DNA of 54,754 nucleotides. Source: Candidatus Aenigmatarchaeota archaeon (lineage in GTDB: Archaea > Aenigmatarchaeota > Aenigmatarchaeia > JACPZZ01). This document shows positions 48,163-54,754 of this stretch, one piece after another. Location of the stretch: positions 1 to 54,754 of the forward strand of contig JACOVS010000039.1 of NCBI GenBank assembly GCA_016177205.1, in the 5' to 3' direction. Under the pieces are notes generated by a model. The model ran no database searches. It saw nothing but the letters and a program-made list of their open reading frames with translations, and had not been told where the DNA came from. Numbering within the stretch: position 1 is the first letter of the stretch; the number at the start of each line of letters is the position of its first letter. Position numbers and translations under genes: made by a program.

Positions 48163-50064
48163 TTAATCGCCTATTCTCGCCGCGCCCTCAAACCAGCTGA
48201 TAAACTCATCACGGTACGTGTCAGCGAAGGCTTTCGAAAATTGCCGCGTTATGCGGTCCCTCAGGTTTGTTTCGTACGGGCCTTTTTTGAAAAACTGGAA
48301 CCTGTTGCCCGAACCGATAAAGATTTCCAGGAAGTTTTGCATTTCGTTCAGCCTGTGATCCACGGATTTCACAATGTCGAATTCCTCCTTTTTCCCGTCG
48401 TCCTTTTTTTCAGCAGCGTAAAGTTCCGGGAATTTCTTTTTCGCCACGTCCTCCATGTTGCCCGTTATCCCCGCGTCTATTTTTTCATTCTCGTCTATCG
48501 CTGTTAATCCCAGGACCTCTTCCACGTCCCGGTCAAATCTCTGCTCGCTCGCCCACCTTTCCACAAGCTTGACAAGAAGCACGTTCTGGCTGATGAAAGC
48601 GATTTTTATGAAAACGAAGCCGTCGTCCGCAGTCCCCTGTGGAAGGTTTATTATAGCGCGGGCAAATGTCAGGTCCCATAGTACATAGTATATATAGTCC
48701 GGGTGCAGCTGCAGTGTATTTTGGTACGTTTTCGGCTGGGATGTAGACTCCTTCAGCAGCCAGACAACCTGCGCTTCCATTTCCTTTGGCTTTATCCAGG
48801 GGTGTTCTTCAATCAGCGAGGGGCCGTCCACGCGGCCTCTCTTGCTGCCGTGCTTATCGCCGTACAAAGCGACCTTTGCAACCACATCGTAGGGATTTAA
48901 CCAAAACGTGGTCGTGGTTTTGCCTCCTTCCACATCCCTGTAGCTTAACCCGAACCTTTTCAGTATGGCCTCATCTTCTGCCCTTTCCTCCTTCTTTTTT
49001 CCCAGGTATTCCAGTTCGACGTCTATTTCCTTTCTTTGAACGCTCGCCCTGTACATGTCGCCCGGGGCAAAGGGTTTCCATGCGTAAGTAGCTATGTCGT
49101 GAAACGACATCGCGTGCGCGCCGACGTGTAATCTGTGAGTCATCGCTCGCCCCCCCGTTTTGGCCGCGACCCCATCGGCTCCGGCCGATGCCCCGGAAGG
49201 ATCCGACGCCTTTTCGTGACTCTCCTGAAGCAGTTCGTGCTGTATAACATAAGGCCGCAGCCATTTTTTGTATTGTTCTATGCTCTTTCGCCTTGCGTTC
49301 ATCAGGCTCAGTATGTTCAGGTACCTCTGTTTTACAGCGCCCTTAAAAAGGTCTTTCCATTTCAGGAAAAGCTTGTTTTTCGTTGCCAGGACAACAGCCT
49401 CTGCCGTTGTTATTTTTGGTACGAAATCCTTTACAATGTCCTCGGACGCGGTCATGCTGTCCTGCAACTTCATGAAATCCACTATGATGTTCGGCCACCG
49501 GCTGACTATTAATTTCAGCGCGACGCCCTCGCCCGTGTGGACGTCAACCTGGTCTATGAAAATCGCCTTTAACGAGGTGTTCGATTCCAGTATGTCCCTC
49601 TCAGCCTTTTTTTTCGCCTCTTCGTTGTTTTCCTTCTTCGCCTTTGCAAGGTCTTTGGCGCCCTTTTCGTACCTGTTCAAATAGTCCAGGTAGTCCTGGT
49701 ATTTCCTGTGGTCGTGGGCCAGCAGCTCGTAATCGCTTATCGCCCGCGATGCGGATTCAAGGCCGGCCTTGATTTTCGTTTCCAGGTCCTGCTTCTGCGC
49801 GATCGTAGACGCGTAATATTCCCTGTATGTGGGATTTATCTCAAACCTGTCCGCGTATTTGAAAACGCCGTACCCGAATTTGGGAAGCTGCAACATCGTC
49901 TTGACGTAAAGGAGCGAGATAAATCCCAGCGGCCCGGTCGGGTTTATCAGAATGCCGGGGAAGTTGTAGGCATCGATTCCGAAGCTGTCCTGTACGCCGT
50001 TCTGGTCCGGCGGGTATGTTATAAGGAACTCCCCGTTCATTCTGTTAACCACGAATCTTACCAT
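48163..50064 (-). CDS. Unrecognised 633-residue soluble protein
   Basis: A large orphan with no signal or membrane helix. It opens MVRFVVNRMNGEFLITYPPDQNG, has a coiled-coil region at about 93-165, a Gly/Ala-rich loop near 290-305, then HRLHVGAHAMSFHDIATYAWKPF with several His and Asp, and ends with helical sequence SWFEGAARIGD. Residues 130-140 and 550-580 are very charged. It is transcribed with the TIM-barrel and nucleotidyltransferase genes, 69 bp upstream of the former, so a shared pathway is plausible. Confidence 0.7.
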   Translation of the reverse strand: MVRFVVNRMNGEFLITYPPDQNGVQDSFGIDAYNFPGILINPTGPLGFISLLYVKTMLQLPKFGYGVFKYADRFEINPTYREYYASTIAQKQDLETKIKAGLESASRAISDYELLAHDHRKYQDYLDYLNRYEKGAKDLAKAKKENNEEAKKKAERDILESNTSLKAIFIDQVDVHTGEGVALKLIVSRWPNIIVDFMKLQDSMTASEDIVKDFVPKITTAEAVVLATKNKLFLKWKDLFKGAVKQRYLNILSLMNARRKSIEQYKKWLRPYVIQHELLQESHEKASDPSGASAGADGVAAKTGGRAMTHRLHVGAHAMSFHDIATYAWKPFAPGDMYRASVQRKEIDVELEYLGKKKEERAEDEAILKRFGLSYRDVEGGKTTTTFWLNPYDVVAKVALYGDKHGSKRGRVDGPSLIEEHPWIKPKEMEAQVVWLLKESTSQPKTYQNTLQLHPDYIYYVLWDLTFARAIINLPQGTADDGFVFIKIAFISQNVLLVKLVERWASEQRFDRDVEEVLGLTAIDENEKIDAGITGNMEDVAKKKFPELYAAEKKDDGKKEEFDIVKSVDHRLNEMQNFLEIFIGSGNRFQFFKKGPYETNLRDRITRQFSKAFADTYRDEFISWFEGAARIGD

Positions 50065-50068
50065 TGGT

Positions 50069-50206
50069 TCACCCCAGCAAAAGCCTTATGCCTATGATCA
50101 GCAGGAACAGGCCCGCGAATATCGCAACCAGAGTGAAGGGCCCGAACTCCAAGTCTTCCGTGTCAGGGAAGTATATTATTAAAAAAAGGCCAGCGCCTAT
50201 AAGCAT
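50069..50206 (-). CDS. Very small two-helix membrane protein, 45 residues
   Basis: From ATG 50206 (GGGGGG just upstream): MLIGAGLFLIIYFPDTEDLEF then a second helix TLVAIFAGLFLLIIGIRLLL. The longer frame runs through the palindromic repeat and is unlikely. It ends 4 bp before the 633-residue gene and its plan matches the 60-residue protein upstream. Confidence 0.58.
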   Translation of the reverse strand: MLIGAGLFLIIYFPDTEDLEFGPFTLVAIFAGLFLLIIGIRLLLG

Positions 50207-50284
50207 CAACCCCCCAATTTGTTCGAAAACCACGCAGATCAATATAATATTGTACTCGGCCGGTAAAAAAGTTATTCTGCAGGC

Positions 50285-50318
50285 TGAAGCATACCGCATA
50301 CTGTATCGGTATGCTTCA
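50285..50318 (+). repeat. Palindromic repeat of the GCATACCG family
   Basis: TGAAGCATACCG, loop CATACTGTAT, CGGTATGCTTCA: a perfect 12-bp hairpin. Its core is almost identical to 35112-35143, 15 kb away, and its arms match the inner stem in tRNA-Gln intron 1. It occupies the gap between two small membrane protein genes. Confidence 0.7.
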
Positions 50319-50319
50319 T

Positions 50320-50502
50320 TCAGACGCTCCAGAGGTAAAGTCCGATGATTATCAGCGTGCCCGGCACAAGCACGCCGATAAACCTGAACTTCGGCTCGTA
50401 ATCGCGCGACGGAAAGAACGCCCCCATGAAAAAGCCCAGGATGATCAGTACGGTTCCCAGCACCTTCAGGAAAACCATGTCAAAGCTGGTAAATTCAACC
50501 AT
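50320..50502 (-). CDS. Small two-helix membrane protein, 60 residues
   Basis: Two hydrophobic helices (FLKVLGTVLIILGFFMGAFF and FIGVLVPGTLIIIGLYLW) joined by a charged loop (PSRDYEPKFR). Similar in layout to the 45-residue protein at 50069. Met9 is an alternative start. Family unknown. Confidence 0.62.
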   Translation of the reverse strand: MVEFTSFDMVFLKVLGTVLIILGFFMGAFFPSRDYEPKFRFIGVLVPGTLIIIGLYLWSV

Positions 50503-50511
50503 CGCAATCGC

Positions 50512-51396
50512 CTAGAACAATACTAAGTATAGCCCGGCAAGGGTTAAAATGGTTCCGAGCAGAAGGCCAGAGCCTGTTATGCCCGGTATCTCCCTTTCGC
50601 TGATCCTAAGGAAAAACGCTATGACAATAAGGCCGGCAGCCATTATGAACAACGCCGTCCCCCGGAGAAGTCCCGGGAACAACCCTTGTACCGAGGCCAG
50701 GAAAAACACTGCCAGTATCGCCGAGGCTGTCCCGATCCACGATATTACCCCGTGCCCGGACGTCGAATCCGGGAACATCCTGGCTGCCGCGTAAGCAAAC
50801 AGGGCCAGGACAGCAAATATAAAAGTTGGCAAAAACCCTGAAAGCACAAAAATGAACCCGCCCAGAACCGCAACCGCTGCCAGCAGGAAGAACATCCAAC
50901 CACTCTCCTCTGAGAACTTGGAAAATGCGAAGACCATTACGCCGAACATTGTTATCAGTAACATCAACCCTGTTGCTGTTAAGCTCATCCCGGTCGGCAG
51001 CGCGCCGCCCCCAAGGAATATTATGATGGCCGCGGCTACCGTGAGTACAAGGATGTGGCTGTCAGGCTTGTTGTTCCCGGCAAGGCCGTAGACAAACACC
51101 AGTATTGCGCTGAAAACCAAAAGAAACGTGGCCACGCTCGTAAATCCCGAGGTCGAGCTTGCCAGGAACCCGCCCACGATAAGTACGGACGCCACCGCAA
51201 TCGCCGCGCCAGGCCTTTCAGCCCCCGCACTCAAAAAGCCGAAAAGGGCCAGGAGTATGAACAGTCCCGTGGTTATGCTTAACGTGGAAAAGGCCTCCAA
51301 AACGCCCCGTGGCCCACTTACAAGGACAAAGAGCAGAAGAACAGTTAGCGTGACCAGCAAAACTCCGGCCTTCAATATGGCCGATTCGGACGCCAT
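50512..51396 (-). CDS. Polytopic membrane protein, about ten helices
   Basis: A 294-residue very hydrophobic protein with about ten predicted helices and only short charged loops (FSKFSEESGW, RMFPDSTSGHG, RISEREIPG). No transporter motif was recognised. It heads the minus-strand operon; its start is 58 bp from the divergent 51455 gene. Confidence 0.68.
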   Translation of the reverse strand: MASESAILKAGVLLVTLTVLLLFVLVSGPRGVLEAFSTLSITTGLFILLALFGFLSAGAERPGAAIAVASVLIVGGFLASSTSGFTSVATFLLVFSAILVFVYGLAGNNKPDSHILVLTVAAAIIIFLGGGALPTGMSLTATGLMLLITMFGVMVFAFSKFSEESGWMFFLLAAVAVLGGFIFVLSGFLPTFIFAVLALFAYAAARMFPDSTSGHGVISWIGTASAILAVFFLASVQGLFPGLLRGTALFIMAAGLIVIAFFLRISEREIPGITGSGLLLGTILTLAGLYLVLF

Positions 51397-51454
51397 AAAA
51401 CCATCTGTATTAGATTTTAAGGGGGAAGATTAAATAATAAAGTGAGGTTCTGAC

Positions 51455-51967
51455 ATGGTCATTGCAAGGACAAAACTAGTAATCGAGGACCCTTTCATAA
51501 GGTTCGACCCGTACTACATCGTCATGAATTATCGCGGGCCCAAGCCCGAGCGATTTTACACCCGTTTGTCCGAGCTGATACCCCTGATCTTCGGCGTCGA
51601 CCGCGGGCAGGTCCAGGAGCGTACGTTCAAATGGGACAACGTGGGCGACGCGCAAAAATTCGATGTTTTCTGGGAAATTTCAAAGCCGCTGGACAGGTTT
51701 ACGTACTTCCGCATGTCCGTAGAACTGACCGGCCAGAGCACAAAAGGCGAGGGCGTTGCCCGCGTGCGCCTATTCGGGACGCTGCGCACAGAGTACCCGC
51801 AGGATACGCTCTGGCAGAGAAGCATATTCTACGAGCTTATCAGAATGTTCTGGCACACCATTTTTTACAAGACACAAAGGTTGAAATACCTGCACGAGGG
51901 CCGCGCGCTGATAAGGAACATGGAAATAGAGATCAAAAAGGCTTTTGAAGAATTCAGGACGGCTTGA
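51455..51967 (+). CDS. Orphan protein, 170 residues, paralogue of the next gene
   Basis: A soluble protein with YRGPKPERFYTRLSELIPLIFGV, a central beta-rich block (WEISKPLDRFTYFRMSVELTG, RVRLFGTLRTEYP) and a helical end (ELIRMFWHTIFYKTQRLKY). The next gene (52027) has the same order: GPEPWKM...LIRQYFEI, FTNLLINVRYQG, LILIYLNYFYKARRI-like. A TATA-like ATTAAATAAT lies 22-30 bp before the ATG. Family unknown. Confidence 0.68.
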   Translation: MVIARTKLVIEDPFIRFDPYYIVMNYRGPKPERFYTRLSELIPLIFGVDRGQVQERTFKWDNVGDAQKFDVFWEISKPLDRFTYFRMSVELTGQSTKGEGVARVRLFGTLRTEYPQDTLWQRSIFYELIRMFWHTIFYKTQRLKYLHEGRALIRNMEIEIKKAFEEFRTA

Positions 51968-52026
51968 CCCGCCCTGATTTTCAATCAATAACAAAGTGGA
52001 CAATTATACAAACCGGGATGGTTTAG

Positions 52027-52521
52027 ATGGGAAAATGGCGCATTGCTGACGACCTCTTCGCACCTCATAAGGAAATCGACATGGTATACACCGGGCCGGA
52101 GCCATGGAAAATGGTCAACCAAGCCAACTCTCTGATACGCCAGTATTTCGAAATCAGCGGCACGCGCTGGACCCAGAAGGACGTGAGATGGGACATCACC
52201 GATGTTGTCCGGACATTTTTCACTGAGGTGGATTTCAAGAGGGAGGAAGACGGTTTCACAAACCTGCTGATCAACGTGCGTTACCAGGGAAAACAGCACG
52301 CTGAGACAAAACAAGGCACGGTGCGCATGATAATGTACGCGCAACTGCAAACGGATTTCGAATACGGCAACCCTCTGGTAAAGCTTGCCATTTTGATTTA
52401 CCTGAATTATTTTTACAAGGCCCGCAGGATCGCGATGCTGAAACGCAACGAAGAAAGGATGAACATGACGCTCAACGACCTTCGCACAGCGTTCAATTTG
52501 CCGGAGAAGATTAGCAGATGA
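52027..52521 (+). CDS. Orphan protein, 164 residues, paralogue of the previous gene
   Basis: Shares plan and scattered motifs with 51455-51967 (GPEPW, central strands, TDF.YGNPL..L then aromatic helix YLNYFYKARR). No Cys, no signal. Its last codons overlap the start of the 121-residue gene by ATGA, so the three are one operon. Confidence 0.68.
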   Translation: MGKWRIADDLFAPHKEIDMVYTGPEPWKMVNQANSLIRQYFEISGTRWTQKDVRWDITDVVRTFFTEVDFKREEDGFTNLLINVRYQGKQHAETKQGTVRMIMYAQLQTDFEYGNPLVKLAILIYLNYFYKARRIAMLKRNEERMNMTLNDLRTAFNLPEKISR

Positions 52522-52883
52522 GCCTCCTGGACAGTGTGCTGGGCGCTGTAAGGAAGTTCTCCCCGAAAAAACCGGGCCTTGGAGAAGTGAAGCAAAGCAT
52601 GGAACCGCCAAGCGTGCGGCTTCCGTCCGAGGATGTTTTGAAATCGTACGAATCCCGCTACGAGGATAAAACGCCGCGCACGCCCATGGATGTTTTGCGT
52701 GAACCGCAACTGCCTGTGACGCAGCAGTATCCCGGCGCGCCAACGTACCCGGCGCAACCGAGCCCGGGCGGCGGCCCGAAGATAGACCTGATACTCGCGG
52801 AGATAGAGACCGTGAAGGCTCAGTTGAAGGTGTTGGGCGAAAAACTTGATATATTGGAAAGCCACTACAGGAAACCCTACTGA
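52518..52883 (+). CDS. Small protein with Pro-rich middle and C-terminal coiled coil
   Basis: A 121-residue protein: helical start, a Pro/Gln-rich disordered stretch (about 60-85) and a C-terminal coiled coil (ILAEIETVKAQLKVLGEKLD). The plan recalls the 219-residue protein at 19033. It overlaps the convergent KH-domain gene by 7 nt. Confidence 0.65.
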   Translation: MSLLDSVLGAVRKFSPKKPGLGEVKQSMEPPSVRLPSEDVLKSYESRYEDKTPRTPMDVLREPQLPVTQQYPGAPTYPAQPSPGGGPKIDLILAEIETVKAQLKVLGEKLDILESHYRKPY

Positions 52884-53374
52884 ACGCTCAACTCGGTTTT
52901 CATGTTTGTTATTTCCGTTATCGCTGTCAGAAGGTCCTCTTGCTTTGCGGGCAGGCTTTTCAACTGGCTCTTCTGCATTGTTATCTTAATGCTTTCCATC
53001 CCGTTCGAATAAAGTTTCCCGATACTGACTCTTGCCGGGAACATAAGGCTTGATATCATACCTTTGTAATCTTCCCTTCCAACAATCTTGACCTGTTTGC
53101 CAAAATTTTTTCTCAACTCTTTGGTTATTCTTCCCTCCCTGCCAACCATGTTCGCTACGTCTGTTTTCTGGCAAAGTATCAGTATCAGGCTGTCCAGGTC
53201 CACGACCTTTTCTATGACAACATTGTCCAGGGATCTGGTGGTCTTCGACAGGGCGTACAGGTTTTTTATCACCTTGGCGCCTAGGCCGCTTATCCTTCCG
53301 GTTTCAACATTTTTTCTGCATCTGGCGCAAAGTATGTCAGACTGGAGGCAAATGGAGCATATCGGGGTCTTCAT
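52877..53374 (-). CDS. KH-domain RNA-binding protein with Cys knuckle
   Basis: A 165-residue protein from ATG 53374 (GGGGCGG 4 nt upstream; the frame begins with TTG at 53377). ICSICLQSDILCARC is a probable zinc knuckle; MVGREGRITKELRKNFGKQVKIVG is a KH-type segment as in NusA-like archaeal proteins. Likely RNA-binding; the exact family is not certain. A TnpB element lies immediately upstream. Confidence 0.75.
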   Translation of the reverse strand: MKTPICSICLQSDILCARCRKNVETGRISGLGAKVIKNLYALSKTTRSLDNVVIEKVVDLDSLILILCQKTDVANMVGREGRITKELRKNFGKQVKIVGREDYKGMISSLMFPARVSIGKLYSNGMESIKITMQKSQLKSLPAKQEDLLTAITEITNMKTELSVQ

Positions 53375-53418
53375 CAAACCGCCCCAAGGACATCCACACC
53401 ATTCACGGGTGGAAGGAA

Positions 53419-54621
53419 TTGAAATATTCTATCGGAACTCCGTACACTGAGCTGTTTAAGCGCGCCTTCGAAGATGATGATATTATGTTGGGCAGAGCGA
53501 CGGTCAATATTAAGATTCCACACGATGACGCTATCTCGAAAACCATAGGAATTTATCGCAAAGCATTGCAATTCTGTGTTGATGTTGCTTGGGAAAAACG
53601 AATAAGGAACAACGTAAGATTGCACCCCTTCGTCTACAAAGAAATCAGGGGTTTCGGATTGCCGAGTCAACTCGCAATCGCTTGCATCAAGCAGGCCTGC
53701 GGAACCGTCAAACGGGCCAAATCCAGACCTATGATCAAAGGGCATTCCATGCGTTTCAACAACCCACGAAGTTTCTCCTACAGGCATGGAGTTCTCAGCC
53801 TTTCCACAATCGAAGGCCGCAAGAAGTTCAATGTCGCGCTTCCCAGATACGCCGAGAAATACATTGATTGGAAAATCAATGAAAGCGTCCTTTGGGTAGA
53901 CAGAAAAAACAGGATGTTCTTCGGTATCTGTTTTTCCAAAGACATTGACATTCCAATACGCTCCGCTCAACACAGGCAAGTTCTCGGTGTAGACGTCGGA
54001 ATAAAACACCTTGCCGTCACTTCCGACCGTAAATTCTACGGGAGCGTCATCCCTAAGATGCGCAGGCATCAGGAACATACTGCTTCCCTGCAAAGCAAAG
54101 GAACGAAATCCGCCAGAAGGCACCTCAAAAAGATTTCTGGCAGATGGACACGTTTTATGCGGTGGAAGAACCACAACATCAGCAGGGAAATCGTAAACAG
54201 TTTGGGAGAAGGCAACATCGTTGCATTGGAAGGAATAACAAACATCCGTTCCAACAGGGGAAAGAGGTTCAACAAGCAGCTGCATTCGTGGGCTTTCAGT
54301 CAATTGCAAAGCTACATCGAATACAAGGCTGTCCAGAGAGGTTGTCTGGTCGCTTATATCAACCCGCAATACACAAGCCAGACCTGCCGGATGTGCAATG
54401 AAATCGGGACAAGAAACAAAGGCTTCTTCTCCTGCGGGCATTGCGGTTATTCCTGCAACGCCGATCTGAACGCCTCTTTCAACATCAGAAACAGGGTCAA
54501 GCCACTGGCTATGACCTTCGGGCTGCCTGTAAACCAGCCTATTGTAGCAAGCAATGACGGACTTCTTAATGTCGAACATTTTGAATCTCCTGATCTTAGT
54601 TACAATGCCCACAGACTTTAG
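53419..54621 (+). CDS. tnpB: RNA-guided endonuclease TnpB (IS605 OrfB)
   Basis: A 400-residue TnpB from a TTG with GGAAGG upstream; ATG 53485 is an alternative that loses 22 residues. The RuvC nuclease is complete: D192 (GVDVGIKHLAV), E271 (ALEGITNI) and D349 (NADLNASFNI), with a zinc finger CRMC...CGHC between. TnpB cuts DNA guided by an omega RNA made from the element's right end, and helps keep the element in place. The 3' end of the gene probably encodes part of that RNA. Confidence 0.93.
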   Translation: MKYSIGTPYTELFKRAFEDDDIMLGRATVNIKIPHDDAISKTIGIYRKALQFCVDVAWEKRIRNNVRLHPFVYKEIRGFGLPSQLAIACIKQACGTVKRAKSRPMIKGHSMRFNNPRSFSYRHGVLSLSTIEGRKKFNVALPRYAEKYIDWKINESVLWVDRKNRMFFGICFSKDIDIPIRSAQHRQVLGVDVGIKHLAVTSDRKFYGSVIPKMRRHQEHTASLQSKGTKSARRHLKKISGRWTRFMRWKNHNISREIVNSLGEGNIVALEGITNIRSNRGKRFNKQLHSWAFSQLQSYIEYKAVQRGCLVAYINPQYTSQTCRMCNEIGTRNKGFFSCGHCGYSCNADLNASFNIRNRVKPLAMTFGLPVNQPIVASNDGLLNVEHFESPDLSYNAHRL

Positions 54622-54640
54622 CCGTGGGTAAGTTTATGCG
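54500..54640 (+). ncRNA. Probable omega RNA region of the TnpB element
   Basis: By analogy with other TnpB elements, the guide RNA spans the end of tnpB and the right-end hairpin (54608-54628), with its guide from the flank just past about 54640. The hairpin is visible; the RNA limits are inferred. Confidence 0.4.
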
Positions 54641-54678
54641 AGGTCACGCTTATAACGACCACAAATCATCTTTATTTT

Positions 54679-54754
54679 ATGGCCGTGAAGATTTTTAGCA
54701 GTGAGAAACATAAGAATATTGGGCCTTACATCGATAAATTGCTGGGAAATTCCC
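54679..54754 (+). CDS. Start of an unrecognised gene, cut by the window end
   Basis: An open frame from ATG 54679 reads MAVKIFSSEKHKNIGPYIDK and stays open to the window edge. TATA-like GCTTATAAC (54649-54657) is 22-30 bp upstream, fitting a leaderless transcript. Too short to assign a function. Confidence 0.4.
   Translation, partial: MAVKIFSSEKHKNIGPYIDKLLGNS

Larger units (their letters stand above)
53390..54640 (+). mobile_element. IS200/IS605-group solo TnpB element
   Basis: Bounded by hairpins at each end: CCAC/GTGG (53394-53412) at the left and CCCAC/GTGGG (54608-54628) at the right, as in this group. Only tnpB is present; no TnpA (Y1) transposase. The right hairpin overlaps the tnpB stop. 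The exact ends and the target tetranucleotide could not be fixed by eye. Confidence 0.7.

Noticed and set aside
50207..50299. Longer start for the small membrane protein at 50069
   Set aside because: It would translate part of the palindromic repeat; ATG 50206 has a strong GGGGGG site.

Overview
The window comes from an archaeon. It carries an archaeal histone, TFB, aIF5A, FtsZ, diphthine synthase, archaeal ThrRS, a class I CCA-adding enzyme, Trm56, Trm1, and a tRNA whose introns have bulge-helix-bulge splice motifs. Base composition is near 50% GC by eye, genes are tightly packed and many overlap by ATGA or GTGA. The large share of unrecognised membrane and surface proteins, and the non-canonical tRNA intron, recall the small-genome DPANN archaea. 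That placement is an inference; no rRNA is present to settle it.

Layout. (1) 1-2528: an unrecognised protein, an OGG1-type DNA glycosylase whose expected catalytic Asp reads as Val, and archaeal phosphoglycerate mutase. (2) 2543-18529, all minus strand: a type IV pilus-like locus running from a VirB11/TadA-type ATPase and a duplicated TadC/FlaJ-type membrane platform through about ten proteins with class III (pilin) signals, several minor-pilin-like proteins and two adhesin-like secreted proteins. Plus-strand coiled-coil proteins (18570-19692) diverge from it. (3) 20206-23811: a series of polytopic membrane proteins, three of them clear paralogues. (4) 23858-27646: three helical/coiled-coil proteins around a pair of MNT-HEPN-like nucleotidyltransferases, one of which has lost its catalytic motif. 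(5) 27662-31198: dphB, a VapBC toxin-antitoxin pair, a DUF357-type protein with a 42-residue membrane protein upstream, and ftsZ behind a structured leader of about 230 nt. (6) 31523-38681: thrS, a pyrE-pyrF fusion, a tRNA-Gln gene with two introns in a repeat-rich 540-bp region, trm56, rnz, cca and a rhomboid protease, so several tRNA-maturation genes cluster here. (7) 38715-44063: dCMP deaminase, agmatinase, aIF5A, histone, TFB, a half-SWIB-like protein, a pilin-like protein and trm1. (8) 44104-52883: a second nucleotidyltransferase pair in a seven-gene minus-strand operon with an endonuclease IV-like TIM-barrel protein (about 340-residue insertion), a 633-residue orphan and three membrane proteins, facing a plus-strand operon of three small orphans. 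(9) 52877-54754: a KH-domain protein, a solo TnpB element and the start of another gene.

The best candidates for undescribed biology are: the T-arm intron of tRNA-Gln and the RNA module shared between its anticodon intron and its leader; the duplicated long+short nucleotidyltransferase pairs, one attached to the endonuclease IV-like operon; and the Cys-rich pilin set with a shared C-terminal CGC ending.
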